From the NCBI RefSeq assembly GCF_001005315.1, contig NZ_LBMG01000038.1:1-64000 (forward strand): DNA of 64,000 bases, written 5' to 3'. The stretch is from Kordia jejudonensis (GTDB lineage: Bacteria; Bacteroidota; Bacteroidia; Flavobacteriales; Flavobacteriaceae). The number at the start of each line of letters is the position of its first letter. The first letter of the stretch is position 1. The translations under genes and the position numbers were made by a program. Shown here one piece after another: positions 46,682 through 55,917 of this stretch. A model generated the notes under the pieces. That model was not told where the DNA came from, did no database searches, and was given only the letters and a program-made list of their open reading frames with translations.

Positions 46682-48185
46682 ATTAAGTTACTTTGCGCTA
46701 TTTGTAAGCTTTATTAATTTAATTCTCTATCAATATCCTTTTTTCAAGTTTGTTTTCGCAAATAAGAATATTGGAAGTTTTAATGGCGTATTATTTCTTC
46801 TTAGTCTAATAGTTGCTTCGATATTATTAAATGCGTTTGCCTTTTATATTGGTATTTATTTAATGCGAGTTGTTGGTAAGTATTTAATTATATTACTATT
46901 TAATATTAGTGCCGTTGCAGTGTATTTTATAAATACTTATGGAGTTATTTTGGACAGGACTATGATTGGTAATATACTCAATACTAATTATGAAGAATCT
47001 ACAAGTTTTTTGTCATTCAACTTATTTTTATATCTGATTATTCTTGGAATCATACCAAGTATCTTCATATACAAGGCGGATATCATAATCCCTAAAATTA
47101 AAATATTTGCGTTAAATTCTGTTGTAACGTTACTACTGCTTGGAACCTTAGCGTATGTAAACTCATCTAATTGGCTTTGGATTGATAAAAATTCAAAAAC
47201 TTTAGGTGCTACTACTATGCCGTGGTCTTATGTTGTTAATACTTTTAGATACTACAGTCATATCAATAAGAAAAATGAAAAACAAATTTTATTGCCAAAT
47301 GCTACTATAAAAGATTCCACAAAATCAATTGTTGTACTGGTTATTGGAGAATCCGCTAGAAGTAGTAATTTTTCCTTATATGGATATGATAGAAACACAA
47401 ACCCTTTACTTTCTAATATTGATAATGTAAACCATTTTAAAACTCAATCTTGTGCTACATATACAACTGCTGGTCTTAAATGTATCTTAGAACATGAGAA
47501 CACAGGAAAACTTTATGAAATATTACCAAATTACTTGTACAGGAATGGTGTAGATGTTATATGGAAAACTACTAATTGGGGAGAACCTACAATAAAAGTA
47601 AAAAGTTTTCAAAACAAAGATTTTTTAAGACAAAACTGTGAAGGTGAAATTTGTGGTTACGATGAAATATTATTAAAAGATTTACAGCAAGAGATAGAAA
47701 ATAGTGAGAAAAATAAAATTCTCATTGTCTTACATACAAATACAAGTCACGGTCCAACATACTACAAAAAGTATCCGAAACAGTTTGAAAAATTTAGTCC
47801 AGTATGTAAAAGTGTAGAATTAGCTAATTGTACTCAACAAGAACTTATAAATGCGTATGATAATACGATTCTTTATACTGATTATATATTAGCGACTTTA
47901 ATTGAACAATTGAAAAAGATAGAAAAATATGAGTCATCTATGATATACATTTCTGATCATGGAGAGTCATTAGGTGAAAATAATCTTTACATGCATGGAA
48001 TACCATCAAGTATAGCTCCGACAGAACAATTAGACATTCCTTTTATTGTATGGTCATCTAATACATCTAAAATAATAAAAGAGGATCAAGAATATTCACA
48101 ACACAACATATTTCATACTGTCTTAGACCTATTATCAGTTGAAAGTCCAATTTATGAGGAAAGTATGAGTATCTATGAAAAATAA
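46665..48185 (+). CDS. EptA/MCR-type phosphoethanolamine transferase
   Basis: The 506 residues have five N-terminal membrane helices (to about 170), then a periplasmic alkaline-phosphatase-fold domain. Metal and nucleophile residues are visible: Glu229 in IGESARSS, Thr267 in SCATYTTAGLKC, and the DHGESLGEN region with the later His in LYMHGIP. Cys pairs suggest the usual disulfides. It transfers phosphoethanolamine from PE to lipid A, lowering surface charge and affinity for polymyxin-like peptides, and releases diacylglycerol. The exact acceptor (lipid A or another glycan) is inferred. Confidence 0.88.
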   Translation: MSKKIKLSYFALFVSFINLILYQYPFFKFVFANKNIGSFNGVLFLLSLIVASILLNAFAFYIGIYLMRVVGKYLIILLFNISAVAVYFINTYGVILDRTMIGNILNTNYEESTSFLSFNLFLYLIILGIIPSIFIYKADIIIPKIKIFALNSVVTLLLLGTLAYVNSSNWLWIDKNSKTLGATTMPWSYVVNTFRYYSHINKKNEKQILLPNATIKDSTKSIVVLVIGESARSSNFSLYGYDRNTNPLLSNIDNVNHFKTQSCATYTTAGLKCILEHENTGKLYEILPNYLYRNGVDVIWKTTNWGEPTIKVKSFQNKDFLRQNCEGEICGYDEILLKDLQQEIENSEKNKILIVLHTNTSHGPTYYKKYPKQFEKFSPVCKSVELANCTQQELINAYDNTILYTDYILATLIEQLKKIEKYESSMIYISDHGESLGENNLYMHGIPSSIAPTEQLDIPFIVWSSNTSKIIKEDQEYSQHNIFHTVLDLLSVESPIYEESMSIYEK

Positions 48186-48231
48186 AGGATTCTTGTAAAT
48201 TTTAAATACTTTATATCCTAAACTAGATGAT

Positions 48232-48273
48232 TTTGATATTTGATGCTAATATTTAAAAGCACCAAATATCAAA
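48232..48273. terminator. Bidirectional terminator between converging genes
   Basis: TTTGATATTTG (48232-48242) pairs with CAAATATCAAA (48263-48273). TGCT/AGCA continues the stem inside after one mismatch. It serves the eptA operon from the left and the PepSY-like gene from the right. Confidence 0.8.
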
Positions 48274-48281
48274 TTTATCTA

Positions 48282-48728
48282 TTAATCTTCTTTAATAGTG
48301 CCAACTATCTTGCCTTCAAGATTAATAGAAACTTCTAACTCAGCATCACCTTTCTTTAAGCTAAACTCATACAATGTTACAGAAGGTGTTTCAGAAATTT
48401 CTATTTCGTCTATGTTATAGTTCGGAAATTCTGCTTTTAAATTACTCAGAATTTCTTTAGAGATTTCTGAAACCTCTATCTCATGTTCGGTTTCTCTCCA
48501 TGAACCATCTAATCCAAAATTAGCTGAATATTTCGTAGTATTCATTTCAAATTCTGCTTCCCATTCTGTATCGTTTTCTTTTTCCCATTCTATTTTGGTA
48601 GCACTAGGAAACTTTGATAAGAAAGCTTCTTGAACTGTTTTAGGGGCGTTAGTTTGCTTAACTTCTTTTTCATCGCATGATAAAAATAGTAAACATATAA
48701 ATACATTTGTAAGTAATTTTATTTTCAT
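48282..48728 (-). CDS. PepSY-like (DUF2874) lipoprotein
   Basis: The 148-residue protein has a lipoprotein signal (LLFLSCDEK) and two repeats of the PepSY-like fold. The first begins VQEAFLSKFPSATKIEWEKE, followed by the strand pattern DTEWEAEFEM. The second runs through LKAEFPNYNIDEIEISET. Such periplasmic proteins often accompany two-component systems and may modulate the sensor. Its promoter carries a 29-bp element shared exactly with the barrel gene at 48829-50232. Confidence 0.85.
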   Translation of the reverse strand: MKIKLLTNVFICLLFLSCDEKEVKQTNAPKTVQEAFLSKFPSATKIEWEKENDTEWEAEFEMNTTKYSANFGLDGSWRETEHEIEVSEISKEILSNLKAEFPNYNIDEIEISETPSVTLYEFSLKKGDAELEVSINLEGKIVGTIKED

Positions 48729-48749
48729 AAATTCTTTATTTTATAAAAG

Positions 48750-48795
48750 GTAAGTTATTACTAAATTCTAAAGACTATTTAAAGGAAATCTAAAG
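48750..48795 (-). promoter_or_regulatory. Envelope regulon promoter A (PepSY-like gene), triple repeat
   Basis: Minus strand: CTTTAGA (48795-48789), CTTTAAA (48784-48778), CTTTAGA (48773-48767), each 11 bp apart. After 9 nt comes TAACTTAC (48757-48750), six of eight matches to TAnnTTTG. The 29-bp box is identical to that at 50282-50310. Confidence 0.75.
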
Positions 48796-48828
48796 TTTAT
48801 CAAAAAAGTTTTTTGAAGTAATGTAAAA

Positions 48829-50232
48829 TTAGAAAACTTGTCCTATGCCTATATAAAATAGTCCATCCTCTTTAGATTTACCATAATCAAAAGAAATTAT
48901 GGTAGACTGATTCCAAGCTACACGTAAACCTGCTCCGTAAGATGTTTTAATTTTACTAAAATTTAAGTTTTGCCATTTGTCTCTAACGGTTCCTGCATCA
49001 AAAAAGGGAGCCACACCAAAAGCTAAACGCTGTTTTCCTATAGAGAATTCAGTAAATCTATAACGTAGTTCAAAATTTGCAAACCATAGTGATCTTGCCA
49101 AAAACCTATTGGCTCTATAACCACGTAGCGATTGTTTACCTCCAAGCGCATTAATACTTCCGTCTGGACTCCATTGATCTTGAAATTCAAAAAATGGAGC
49201 ATTACTGCCAAAAATATTACCTATACCCAATCTACTTGCAAATACTGTACGCTTGCCGAACGGTATCTTTTTGTAATATCTACCTTGAATGAATAATTTA
49301 TTGAAATTGAATTCAGAACCAATGATATTACTTGAATATTCATTTGCGATTTCAAAATAAAATCCTTTTGTTGGATCTGGTTCAAAATCTCTAGTATCAT
49401 ATATTAACGCAGTCTGTAATATAGATACCCAACCACCATCTAATCCTGATATTTTATTTTGTTCAAAATCTCTCCGTAATAGTGAAACACCATTTGGTGC
49501 CTGAATAGTATTTCCTGTATTTGGGTCTATTGCGTCTGCTTCCTTTCCTTCAAAAGTTTTATACTTTAAATTTTGTATTTCATATCCTCCCATAATACGC
49601 CATTTTCCATTACCAAGAGCATAATCTGCCTTCAAATTAAGCATATATTCTGTTTCACGAAAACGGTTAGACAAGGCATCGGTTACAAAATCTGCTTCTC
49701 CATTTTGCCCTGGACGTAATCTTTTTCTAGCTCTATCATAATCAGCATAGGTGCTGAATGTTTCTCCATTTTGTGATGATGGCAATCTTAAAGGGTTTAA
49801 GGTTGCTTCTGTAAGTCCAAAATAGAGATTAGCAGGATTCTGCTGTATTTTAACATCTACCTTAAATCTCCAACGAGAACCTTTGTAATAAGGTACATCT
49901 AAAGATAAAGTCAATTCTCTAGCGTTTGAAGTATAATAAGCCACATTTGCTTTCAGTTTCGCTAGATAAGGTGTGTACGCAAACAATTCGTTGTCTCGTG
50001 TCCCATTCCAATAAACATTACCTCTTACTCCAAAACCAAAGCCAGTGATTGGGTCAGAAGAAAAGTCTGGAATTCCAGTAAAAAAAGTTCCTTCCTTTTT
50101 TTTAGCCAAATCATCATCAGACATTCTTTTGGATTTAATAAAAGAGAGCGAGTCTTTAACTTGAGAATTACATAGGTGTGTTGAAAAGGCTAGAATCAAA
50201 GCTAGAGTCCAAACCTTATTAATTATTTTCAT
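48829..50232 (-). CDS. BamA/TamA (Omp85)-family outer membrane protein
   Basis: The 467 residues have a signal peptide, then a 16-strand-type barrel with the Omp85 C-terminal features: GGKQSLRGYRANRF (the conserved RGF/Y loop 6 motif) and the ending GIGQVF. No POTRA repeats fit in the short N-terminus, so this is a patatin-less, POTRA-less surface-antigen barrel. It may help place surface lipoproteins or LPS-related proteins. It shares its promoter element with the PepSY-like gene and follows the sensor kinase gene. Confidence 0.85.
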   Translation of the reverse strand: MKIINKVWTLALILAFSTHLCNSQVKDSLSFIKSKRMSDDDLAKKKEGTFFTGIPDFSSDPITGFGFGVRGNVYWNGTRDNELFAYTPYLAKLKANVAYYTSNARELTLSLDVPYYKGSRWRFKVDVKIQQNPANLYFGLTEATLNPLRLPSSQNGETFSTYADYDRARKRLRPGQNGEADFVTDALSNRFRETEYMLNLKADYALGNGKWRIMGGYEIQNLKYKTFEGKEADAIDPNTGNTIQAPNGVSLLRRDFEQNKISGLDGGWVSILQTALIYDTRDFEPDPTKGFYFEIANEYSSNIIGSEFNFNKLFIQGRYYKKIPFGKRTVFASRLGIGNIFGSNAPFFEFQDQWSPDGSINALGGKQSLRGYRANRFLARSLWFANFELRYRFTEFSIGKQRLAFGVAPFFDAGTVRDKWQNLNFSKIKTSYGAGLRVAWNQSTIISFDYGKSKEDGLFYIGIGQVF

Positions 50233-50264
50233 ACGTTCTTAAATTAACTATACAAATTCAGAGG

Positions 50265-50310
50265 CAAAATTAATTTTAGAATCTAAAGACTATTTAAAGG
50301 AAATCTAAAG
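50265..50310 (-). promoter_or_regulatory. Envelope regulon promoter B (Omp85 gene), triple repeat
   Basis: The same three 11-bp-spaced repeats sit at 50310-50304, 50299-50293 and 50288-50282 (minus strand), overlapping the kinase stop codon. After 9 nt follows TAATTTTG (50272-50265), a perfect TAnnTTTG match, 32 bp before the start. Confidence 0.8.
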
Positions 50311-51579
50311 TGAATTATAAGAGAATGTATATTGGTGCATACTGTCTTTAAAATGGTATTGAATTGACATTTTATGATAGTCACAAATTTTTTTGACGAT
50401 AGCCAACCCTAACCCTAAAGATTGAGTGTTATTGTTTTCTTTGTAAAAGCGTTGAAATATTTTTTCAGGTGCATGTAAGATTTCAGTTCCACTATTACTT
50501 ATGGATAAATTATTCTCGGTAATCGAAATAACTATTTTTCCATTTTCAGCGGTGTATTTAATTGCATTACCTATTAAATTTGAAATTAAAACATCCAACA
50601 AGGTTTTATTCATTAATAGTGTAACTATATCGCGCTCCTTGTAAGAAATTAGTATTTTTTTACTTTTAGCTATTTCTTCAACCGCTTCTATAATTGATGA
50701 TACACGCTCATTAAGATTGATACTTTCTGTTTCTGAAAATTGTTGATTATCAATTTTAGTTAGTAAAATAAGACTTTTATTAAGTTTTGATAATCGTCTT
50801 ACATTTCGCTGTATATCATTTAATGTAATTGTGTCTCTTTCACTTAAAACACTGGAATTGTCTATCAAGTTTTCAATTTTGGCTTGGATAATGGCTAAAG
50901 GAGTTTGAACTTCATGAGAGACATTTTCAGTGAATTGTTTTAAGTTTTCATAATCTGAAATAACCTTTTCTGTTAATGATTTTAAATTGTCATTAAGTTC
51001 AACAAACTCTAAGATATCAGAATCCTTCAATTCAATTTTTGATTTTGACTTAACAGAAAATGCTTTGATTGCTTCCAAATTTTCAAAAAATGGCTTCCAT
51101 ATTATTTTATTTATGTAGTTAGTATAAAAGTATTGAGCTAAGTACATCACAAAAAATATGATAGCAAATGCAATCAAGATTGAGATTAATATATCTTCAG
51201 ATTCTACTACAAGAGTCCTAACTGTAATTTTATAGTTAACATTATTTACTTTTATAAATGTATTTAACTCACGAAATTCTTCATCTTCATTTTGAGAAGC
51301 ATCATAAAGAACTACATAACCAATTGATTGTGGTTTAATTTCACTGACTTCACTAACTTCAAATAAAGGACTCAAAGAAGTTACTGTTTTGTTTTGTTTT
51401 AAGAGTTCCTCTATTCTATGAGTAGATGAATAAAGACCTTCATCAGTCTCATCTTTAATAATAGCATTTGTAATAAAGTATAAGGAAATAAGACATAATA
51501 AAGCAAGAACTAATCCGAACTGAATGTAGCTTTTTGCAATTTTTTTTAGAAGCTTTATTTTGTCTTGATGTGTTTCCAA
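50305..51579 (-). CDS. Sensor histidine kinase
   Basis: The 424 residues have two membrane helices (about 21-41 and 130-151) around a periplasmic domain of about 88 residues. A HisKA domain follows with His222 (FTENVSHEVQTPLAII). The ATPase domain has LISNLIGNAIKYTAENG (N box) and SLGLGLAIVKKICDYHKM (G box). The overall design matches PmrB/PhoR-type OmpR-partner kinases. It lies 1 bp after its response regulator and probably senses cationic peptides, metals or envelope stress. Confidence 0.93.
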   Translation of the reverse strand: METHQDKIKLLKKIAKSYIQFGLVLALLCLISLYFITNAIIKDETDEGLYSSTHRIEELLKQNKTVTSLSPLFEVSEVSEIKPQSIGYVVLYDASQNEDEEFRELNTFIKVNNVNYKITVRTLVVESEDILISILIAFAIIFFVMYLAQYFYTNYINKIIWKPFFENLEAIKAFSVKSKSKIELKDSDILEFVELNDNLKSLTEKVISDYENLKQFTENVSHEVQTPLAIIQAKIENLIDNSSVLSERDTITLNDIQRNVRRLSKLNKSLILLTKIDNQQFSETESINLNERVSSIIEAVEEIAKSKKILISYKERDIVTLLMNKTLLDVLISNLIGNAIKYTAENGKIVISITENNLSISNSGTEILHAPEKIFQRFYKENNNTQSLGLGLAIVKKICDYHKMSIQYHFKDSMHQYTFSYNSL

Positions 51580-51580
51580 A

Positions 51581-52258
51581 TTATGAGTTTTCAGTAAATT
51601 TATATCCGCTACCGTAAGCGGTTTTTATGTACTTTGCTCCAGCAGTACTTATTTTTTTTCGCAAGTTATTAATATGTACATAAATAAAATCAAAATTGTC
51701 TAATAAATCACTTTGATCTCCCCATAAATGTTCTGCGATGGTTTCTTTTGAAAGAACTCTTTCCTTATTGGTAATAAAAAATAATAATAAATCATATTCT
51801 TTTCGGGTTAACTGAATTGAATTATTATTTACAAAAACTGTCCTAGCGTCAGTATTCATTTTAATTTCATTAAAGATTATATGTTCCCCACCATTTTGTT
51901 TCCGTCTTCTAAATATTGCTTTTATACGCGAATTTAGTTCCGCTAGATGAAAGGGTTTTGTCATATAATCGTCTGCTCCTAAATCTAATCCTAGTAATTT
52001 GTCGTCCAAAGAACTGTTAGCTGAAATGATTATAATGCCCGTATTATTATTTTTATCTTTCAGTAATTTGATAACATCTAAACCACTTCCTGTAATAAGA
52101 TTAATATCTATTACCGCAATATCATATTCGTATAATGACGCTTTATAAATCGCTTCTTCATAATCAGAAGCGACTTCACACACATTATTCTCTCTTTTTA
52201 AAAAAGTAACAATAGATTGCTGTAATTCTATTTCATCTTCTGCTATGAGAATTTTCAT
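51581..52258 (-). CDS. OmpR/PhoB-family response regulator
   Basis: The 225 residues have a receiver domain (acidic pocket EDE at 7-9, phosphoacceptor Asp51, GADDYMTKPF) and a C-terminal winged helix (about 130-225, ending KYIKTAYGSGYKF). Regulators of this class bind as head-to-tail dimers to direct repeats about 11 bp apart. The shared promoter element shows this spacing, so this protein is the best candidate to bind it. The gene itself carries one (promoter F), implying autoregulation. Confidence 0.93.
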   Translation of the reverse strand: MKILIAEDEIELQQSIVTFLKRENNVCEVASDYEEAIYKASLYEYDIAVIDINLITGSGLDVIKLLKDKNNNTGIIIISANSSLDDKLLGLDLGADDYMTKPFHLAELNSRIKAIFRRRKQNGGEHIIFNEIKMNTDARTVFVNNNSIQLTRKEYDLLLFFITNKERVLSKETIAEHLWGDQSDLLDNFDFIYVHINNLRKKISTAGAKYIKTAYGSGYKFTENS

Positions 52259-52276
52259 TTTAAAAAAAATTATAGA

Positions 52277-52311
52277 TAAATATAGTGTATAAATCTAAAT
52301 GTATTCTTAAG
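52277..52311 (-). promoter_or_regulatory. Envelope regulon promoter F (two-component system)
   Basis: Minus strand: CTTAAGA (52311-52305), 4 nt, ATTTAGA (52300-52294), 9 nt, TATATTTA (52284-52277), seven of eight matches to TAnnTTTG. It lies 18 bp before the response regulator start and suggests feedback control. Confidence 0.65.
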
Positions 52312-52447
52312 AAAGTATTAATGTACACTGCGATTAATATAGTTATTAATTACGCTACTATCTACAGAATCCTTAAATGTAAATGTTTATGTAGAGTGAG
52401 TTCGAGCATCTAAGAGTTTTAGTAATGTTCACCAAGAGGTAATGAAT

Positions 52448-54973
52448 TTAATTAAAATACAACCTACACGAAAAATTAGGTGTCATACCTAGTGAAAAAC
52501 GCTGTATATCAGAAACAGTATCTTGTGAATTAATTCGGTAATATTTTTCTATTTGATTGTTAGTATTTAGTACATTCCAGAGTGCAAATGCAAAATCTAA
52601 TCGCATCTTTTCTGATAATTGGTACGCATATTTAGCTGAAAAGTCTAATCGGAGATAATCTTCTAATCGTGAAGTATTTACTTGTTCGTAGTTGATTTCT
52701 CCGTTTGAGATTTCGTTTCCAACAATAGGCATCGTTATTGGTTTTCCTGTTCTCCAATTTAGTCCTAAGCCTAATTTTAAAGAATTATAAGAATAAGTAA
52801 TCCCAGAAGTTACCGAATGAGTGATATCATAGTTACTAGCAAACGGATTTGCTTCTAATGACTTGAACGTGTATTCATTGTTCATATACGAATAACTAAG
52901 CCACATATTTAAGTTGTCTAGTTTTTTTCTAAGTAGCATATCAATTCCATAAACACCATACTGTCCACTTGCTTTTGTAAATTCATATTGATTTTGAAAA
53001 CCTTGACTTTGTGTGGTAATTCCATCAACTTCTTTAAAATACCCTTCAACACTTGCCAACCAATTATTTTTTTGATAGTTAAGTCCAACCGATAGTTGTT
53101 TGCTGGTAAGTACAGGAATATCGCTATCATTCGATAATTGCCAACGTCTTTTTTCAATACCCAAAAAATCATTTTGAAAGTTCACAATTTGTGAGGTGTT
53201 TTGATGTTTAAATTCTGCTTGTGCTTCCACAATAAAATCATCCAAAAACGTATGACTCAAACTAAATCTTGGTTCAATGATATGCTTTTTAAACTTATCT
53301 AAATAGTTATAACGTCCTCCAAAACTGATTTGTGTGTTTTTATCATTTGAGTTATAGTTAATTCCTGAAAAGAAAGCATGCGTACGCAACACTTCCGATA
53401 GTAACAAACGAATCAAAGGAATGTCAATATCGTCCAAATTGGTCACTTCTGTTTCTACAAAATGATATCCTGCATTGATGGTAAAATTATCATTGTACAA
53501 ATAATTCAATTTTAATTTTGCACTGGTTTCTGAAACTTTATTTTCTTGTAAAAAACGTTGTGAATCTAACAGATTAGCGTTTATAGCTCTTAGCTTATAG
53601 TCTGATTCGTAAATTTCAAGTGTTGTAAACAGTTTGTCTCTCCAATTATTTTTAAAATACAATCCTGCACCAAAACTTTTTTGTTCCAAGTTACTTTCTC
53701 TGGAATCTTCAATAGTACCTGTTACTAATGTTTCGGTAAAACTTAATGTATTAGAAACAAAAATTCCATTCAATCGTAATTCATTACGATCATCTATGTT
53801 ATACAACCAACGAAAAGAAGTATCATAAAAATCAAAGCCCTTATCAGAATTGATAATATTTTCTTGATTTTCTGCTACTTCGGTATCCTGTTCTATTTGC
53901 TCAAAATAGGCATTGTATGCGGGCGTTTCTATCAGATCATTAATTGATTTCCGAGCTGCAATTTGTATAGATGATTTTTTACCAAGTGGCGTATCAAAAA
54001 ATACATTCGCATCCGTAAAATTTACTCCTACACTTCCTTTAAAAGTTGTTGAAATATTTTTGGCTGTTTCCATAGCTATCGTACCCGAAACACCATCTGT
54101 TTCACTTATATCTGTACCATTTTTTAAGAGTTGAACTTTTTGGGTAATTTGAGGATTGTACATCGAAATCAACCCAAAAAAATGTCCCGATTGATACATT
54201 TTGATACCATCCCATTTAATCAGGTTTTGATCGTGAGTTCCACCACGAATATTCAAATTAGATACTGTTTCATTAGTACTTTGAATACCAGGAAACGCTT
54301 GCACAGCTTGCAATACATCATTCTCTATCATTCCTGGCAACAAATCAAAATTCTTAAAATTTAATGTGAACGAACCATTGCTAAGTTTGCTAATTCCTGA
54401 TGCTATATAGTTAGATATAATGACACTAGAGAGCGATTCTGCTTGCTGGATAAGATATACGCTTCCGCATCCATTTTCAGTAAAATTTTCACTAATGCGT
54501 TGTATGGTTTTATAAGATATATGTCGTATAGTAATCAATTCTTTCGGAGAAGAAATTTGTAAACGAAAAAAACCATTTTCATCACTTGTAGTGGCGTTTG
54601 TCAAGCCTTGAATGGTTGCTGATTCAATGGGAACATTTGTGTCTTTATTTTTTAAAAAACCACAAACAATTACCCCTTTTTTTAACTTCACAATAATAAA
54701 GCGACTGTCCATTTGTTGGAAAGTAAACTTTGTTTCTCTTTCAAGTTGTAGTAATATGTTGGAAAGTGATGTTGAAAAATCAGGAGTTGTGACACTGACT
54801 TCTTTGAGTTGTTCTTGTGAATAATTAAATTCAACCTCAAATTTTTTCTTTACATTTTCTAAAACCGCAATCAGCGATTCTTTCTTATCAGGAGCGATAC
54901 TATTTTGCCCAAAACTGTATGTAGCAAAGAGCAAAATAATAAGAAATGTATATATGTTATTGGTTAACTTCAT
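52448..54973 (-). CDS. TonB-dependent receptor with N-terminal STN signalling domain
   Basis: The 841 residues show a signal peptide, an STN (secretin/TonB short) domain (about 30-100), a carboxypeptidase-regulatory-like domain (about 107-185), the plug (about 205-310) and a 22-strand barrel ending in YFN. STN domains talk to FecR, whose gene overlaps this start by 17 bp. It therefore belongs to a cell-surface signalling trio with the ECF sigma factor. The imported ligand (metal chelate, oligosaccharide or peptide) cannot be read from sequence. Confidence 0.9.
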   Translation of the reverse strand: MKLTNNIYTFLIILLFATYSFGQNSIAPDKKESLIAVLENVKKKFEVEFNYSQEQLKEVSVTTPDFSTSLSNILLQLERETKFTFQQMDSRFIIVKLKKGVIVCGFLKNKDTNVPIESATIQGLTNATTSDENGFFRLQISSPKELITIRHISYKTIQRISENFTENGCGSVYLIQQAESLSSVIISNYIASGISKLSNGSFTLNFKNFDLLPGMIENDVLQAVQAFPGIQSTNETVSNLNIRGGTHDQNLIKWDGIKMYQSGHFFGLISMYNPQITQKVQLLKNGTDISETDGVSGTIAMETAKNISTTFKGSVGVNFTDANVFFDTPLGKKSSIQIAARKSINDLIETPAYNAYFEQIEQDTEVAENQENIINSDKGFDFYDTSFRWLYNIDDRNELRLNGIFVSNTLSFTETLVTGTIEDSRESNLEQKSFGAGLYFKNNWRDKLFTTLEIYESDYKLRAINANLLDSQRFLQENKVSETSAKLKLNYLYNDNFTINAGYHFVETEVTNLDDIDIPLIRLLLSEVLRTHAFFSGINYNSNDKNTQISFGGRYNYLDKFKKHIIEPRFSLSHTFLDDFIVEAQAEFKHQNTSQIVNFQNDFLGIEKRRWQLSNDSDIPVLTSKQLSVGLNYQKNNWLASVEGYFKEVDGITTQSQGFQNQYEFTKASGQYGVYGIDMLLRKKLDNLNMWLSYSYMNNEYTFKSLEANPFASNYDITHSVTSGITYSYNSLKLGLGLNWRTGKPITMPIVGNEISNGEINYEQVNTSRLEDYLRLDFSAKYAYQLSEKMRLDFAFALWNVLNTNNQIEKYYRINSQDTVSDIQRFSLGMTPNFSCRLYFN

Positions 54974-55871
54974 ATACGATTACACTTTTTTCAGTATCTA
55001 TTTCAAAGCGTAAATTCATAGGTTCGGTAACTGATTTTAAGGCTTTTTGTAGGTCATCATGTTGAAAACCTCCTGTAAAGAGTTGACGACCATTCATATT
55101 TTCTGTAGAAATTTTTACATTAAATTGGCGTTCCATTTCGTCAAAGACTTCTTGCAACGGTACAGCCGAAAACGAACTGAGGTTTTGCATCCAGTATGGT
55201 TTTGTATCGCTTAATTTTCGTTCTATCAATTCATCATTTAGAATCACCAATTGATCGCCGTGTTTTAAAAGACGTTGATGTGTTCCTGTTACAACTTTTA
55301 CTGCGCCTTCATAACACGTTACTTCAAAATAGTTAGTTCGCTTTTTTACATTAAACTGCGTTCCTACCACACGAATAGTATCTTTTTGTGCAATCACATC
55401 AAATGTTTCTCCTTTGGCAACTTTAAAAAAGGCTTCTCCATTTAATTGTACCATTCGCTGATTGTTCCAATTCTCTTTGTCATATTTAATTGATGATTCA
55501 GCGTTGAGCACAATTTCAGAGGTATCAGGTAATAGAATAGTAGTTTTTTCACTAGCTACAGTTGTAATAGTTATAAGGCTGTTATTAAAAAAGAGTGTAT
55601 ATAGTCCAAATAAAACTACAAAGACACCTGCCATTTTTAAAATCGGCATAAAAATTCTTGAAAAATTTCGTTTTTGTGTTTGCGATGATAATTTGTTAGC
55701 CTTGAAAGTTTCAAAATCATCAACGGTTTGAAAATTTGAAGCTTTAAATTTTTTTGCATTTTCTACAATAGACTGATAATATTCAAAATCAGCACTCTGT
55801 TCAAAATCTTTCAATTCAGATTCTGAAAGCTCCTCATTTAGCCATTTTTGTATCAAATTATCATTATCCAT
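54957..55871 (-). CDS. FecR-family anti-sigma factor
   Basis: The 304-residue protein has a cytosolic N-terminal part, one membrane helix (about 80-100, MPILKMAGVFVVLFGLYTLF), the FecR domain (about 115-215) and a C-terminal DUF4974 domain (residues about 230-304, VPLQEVFDEMERQFNVKI). It relays receptor status to the sigma factor encoded 46 bp upstream. Overlap with the receptor gene suggests coupled translation. Confidence 0.92.
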   Translation of the reverse strand: MDNDNLIQKWLNEELSESELKDFEQSADFEYYQSIVENAKKFKASNFQTVDDFETFKANKLSSQTQKRNFSRIFMPILKMAGVFVVLFGLYTLFFNNSLITITTVASEKTTILLPDTSEIVLNAESSIKYDKENWNNQRMVQLNGEAFFKVAKGETFDVIAQKDTIRVVGTQFNVKKRTNYFEVTCYEGAVKVVTGTHQRLLKHGDQLVILNDELIERKLSDTKPYWMQNLSSFSAVPLQEVFDEMERQFNVKISTENMNGRQLFTGGFQHDDLQKALKSVTEPMNLRFEIDTEKSVIVYEVNQ

Positions 55872-55917
55872 TTCTAGTGCATTTTATATGTAACAACTCA
55901 TTTTAAAAAATCCCTGA

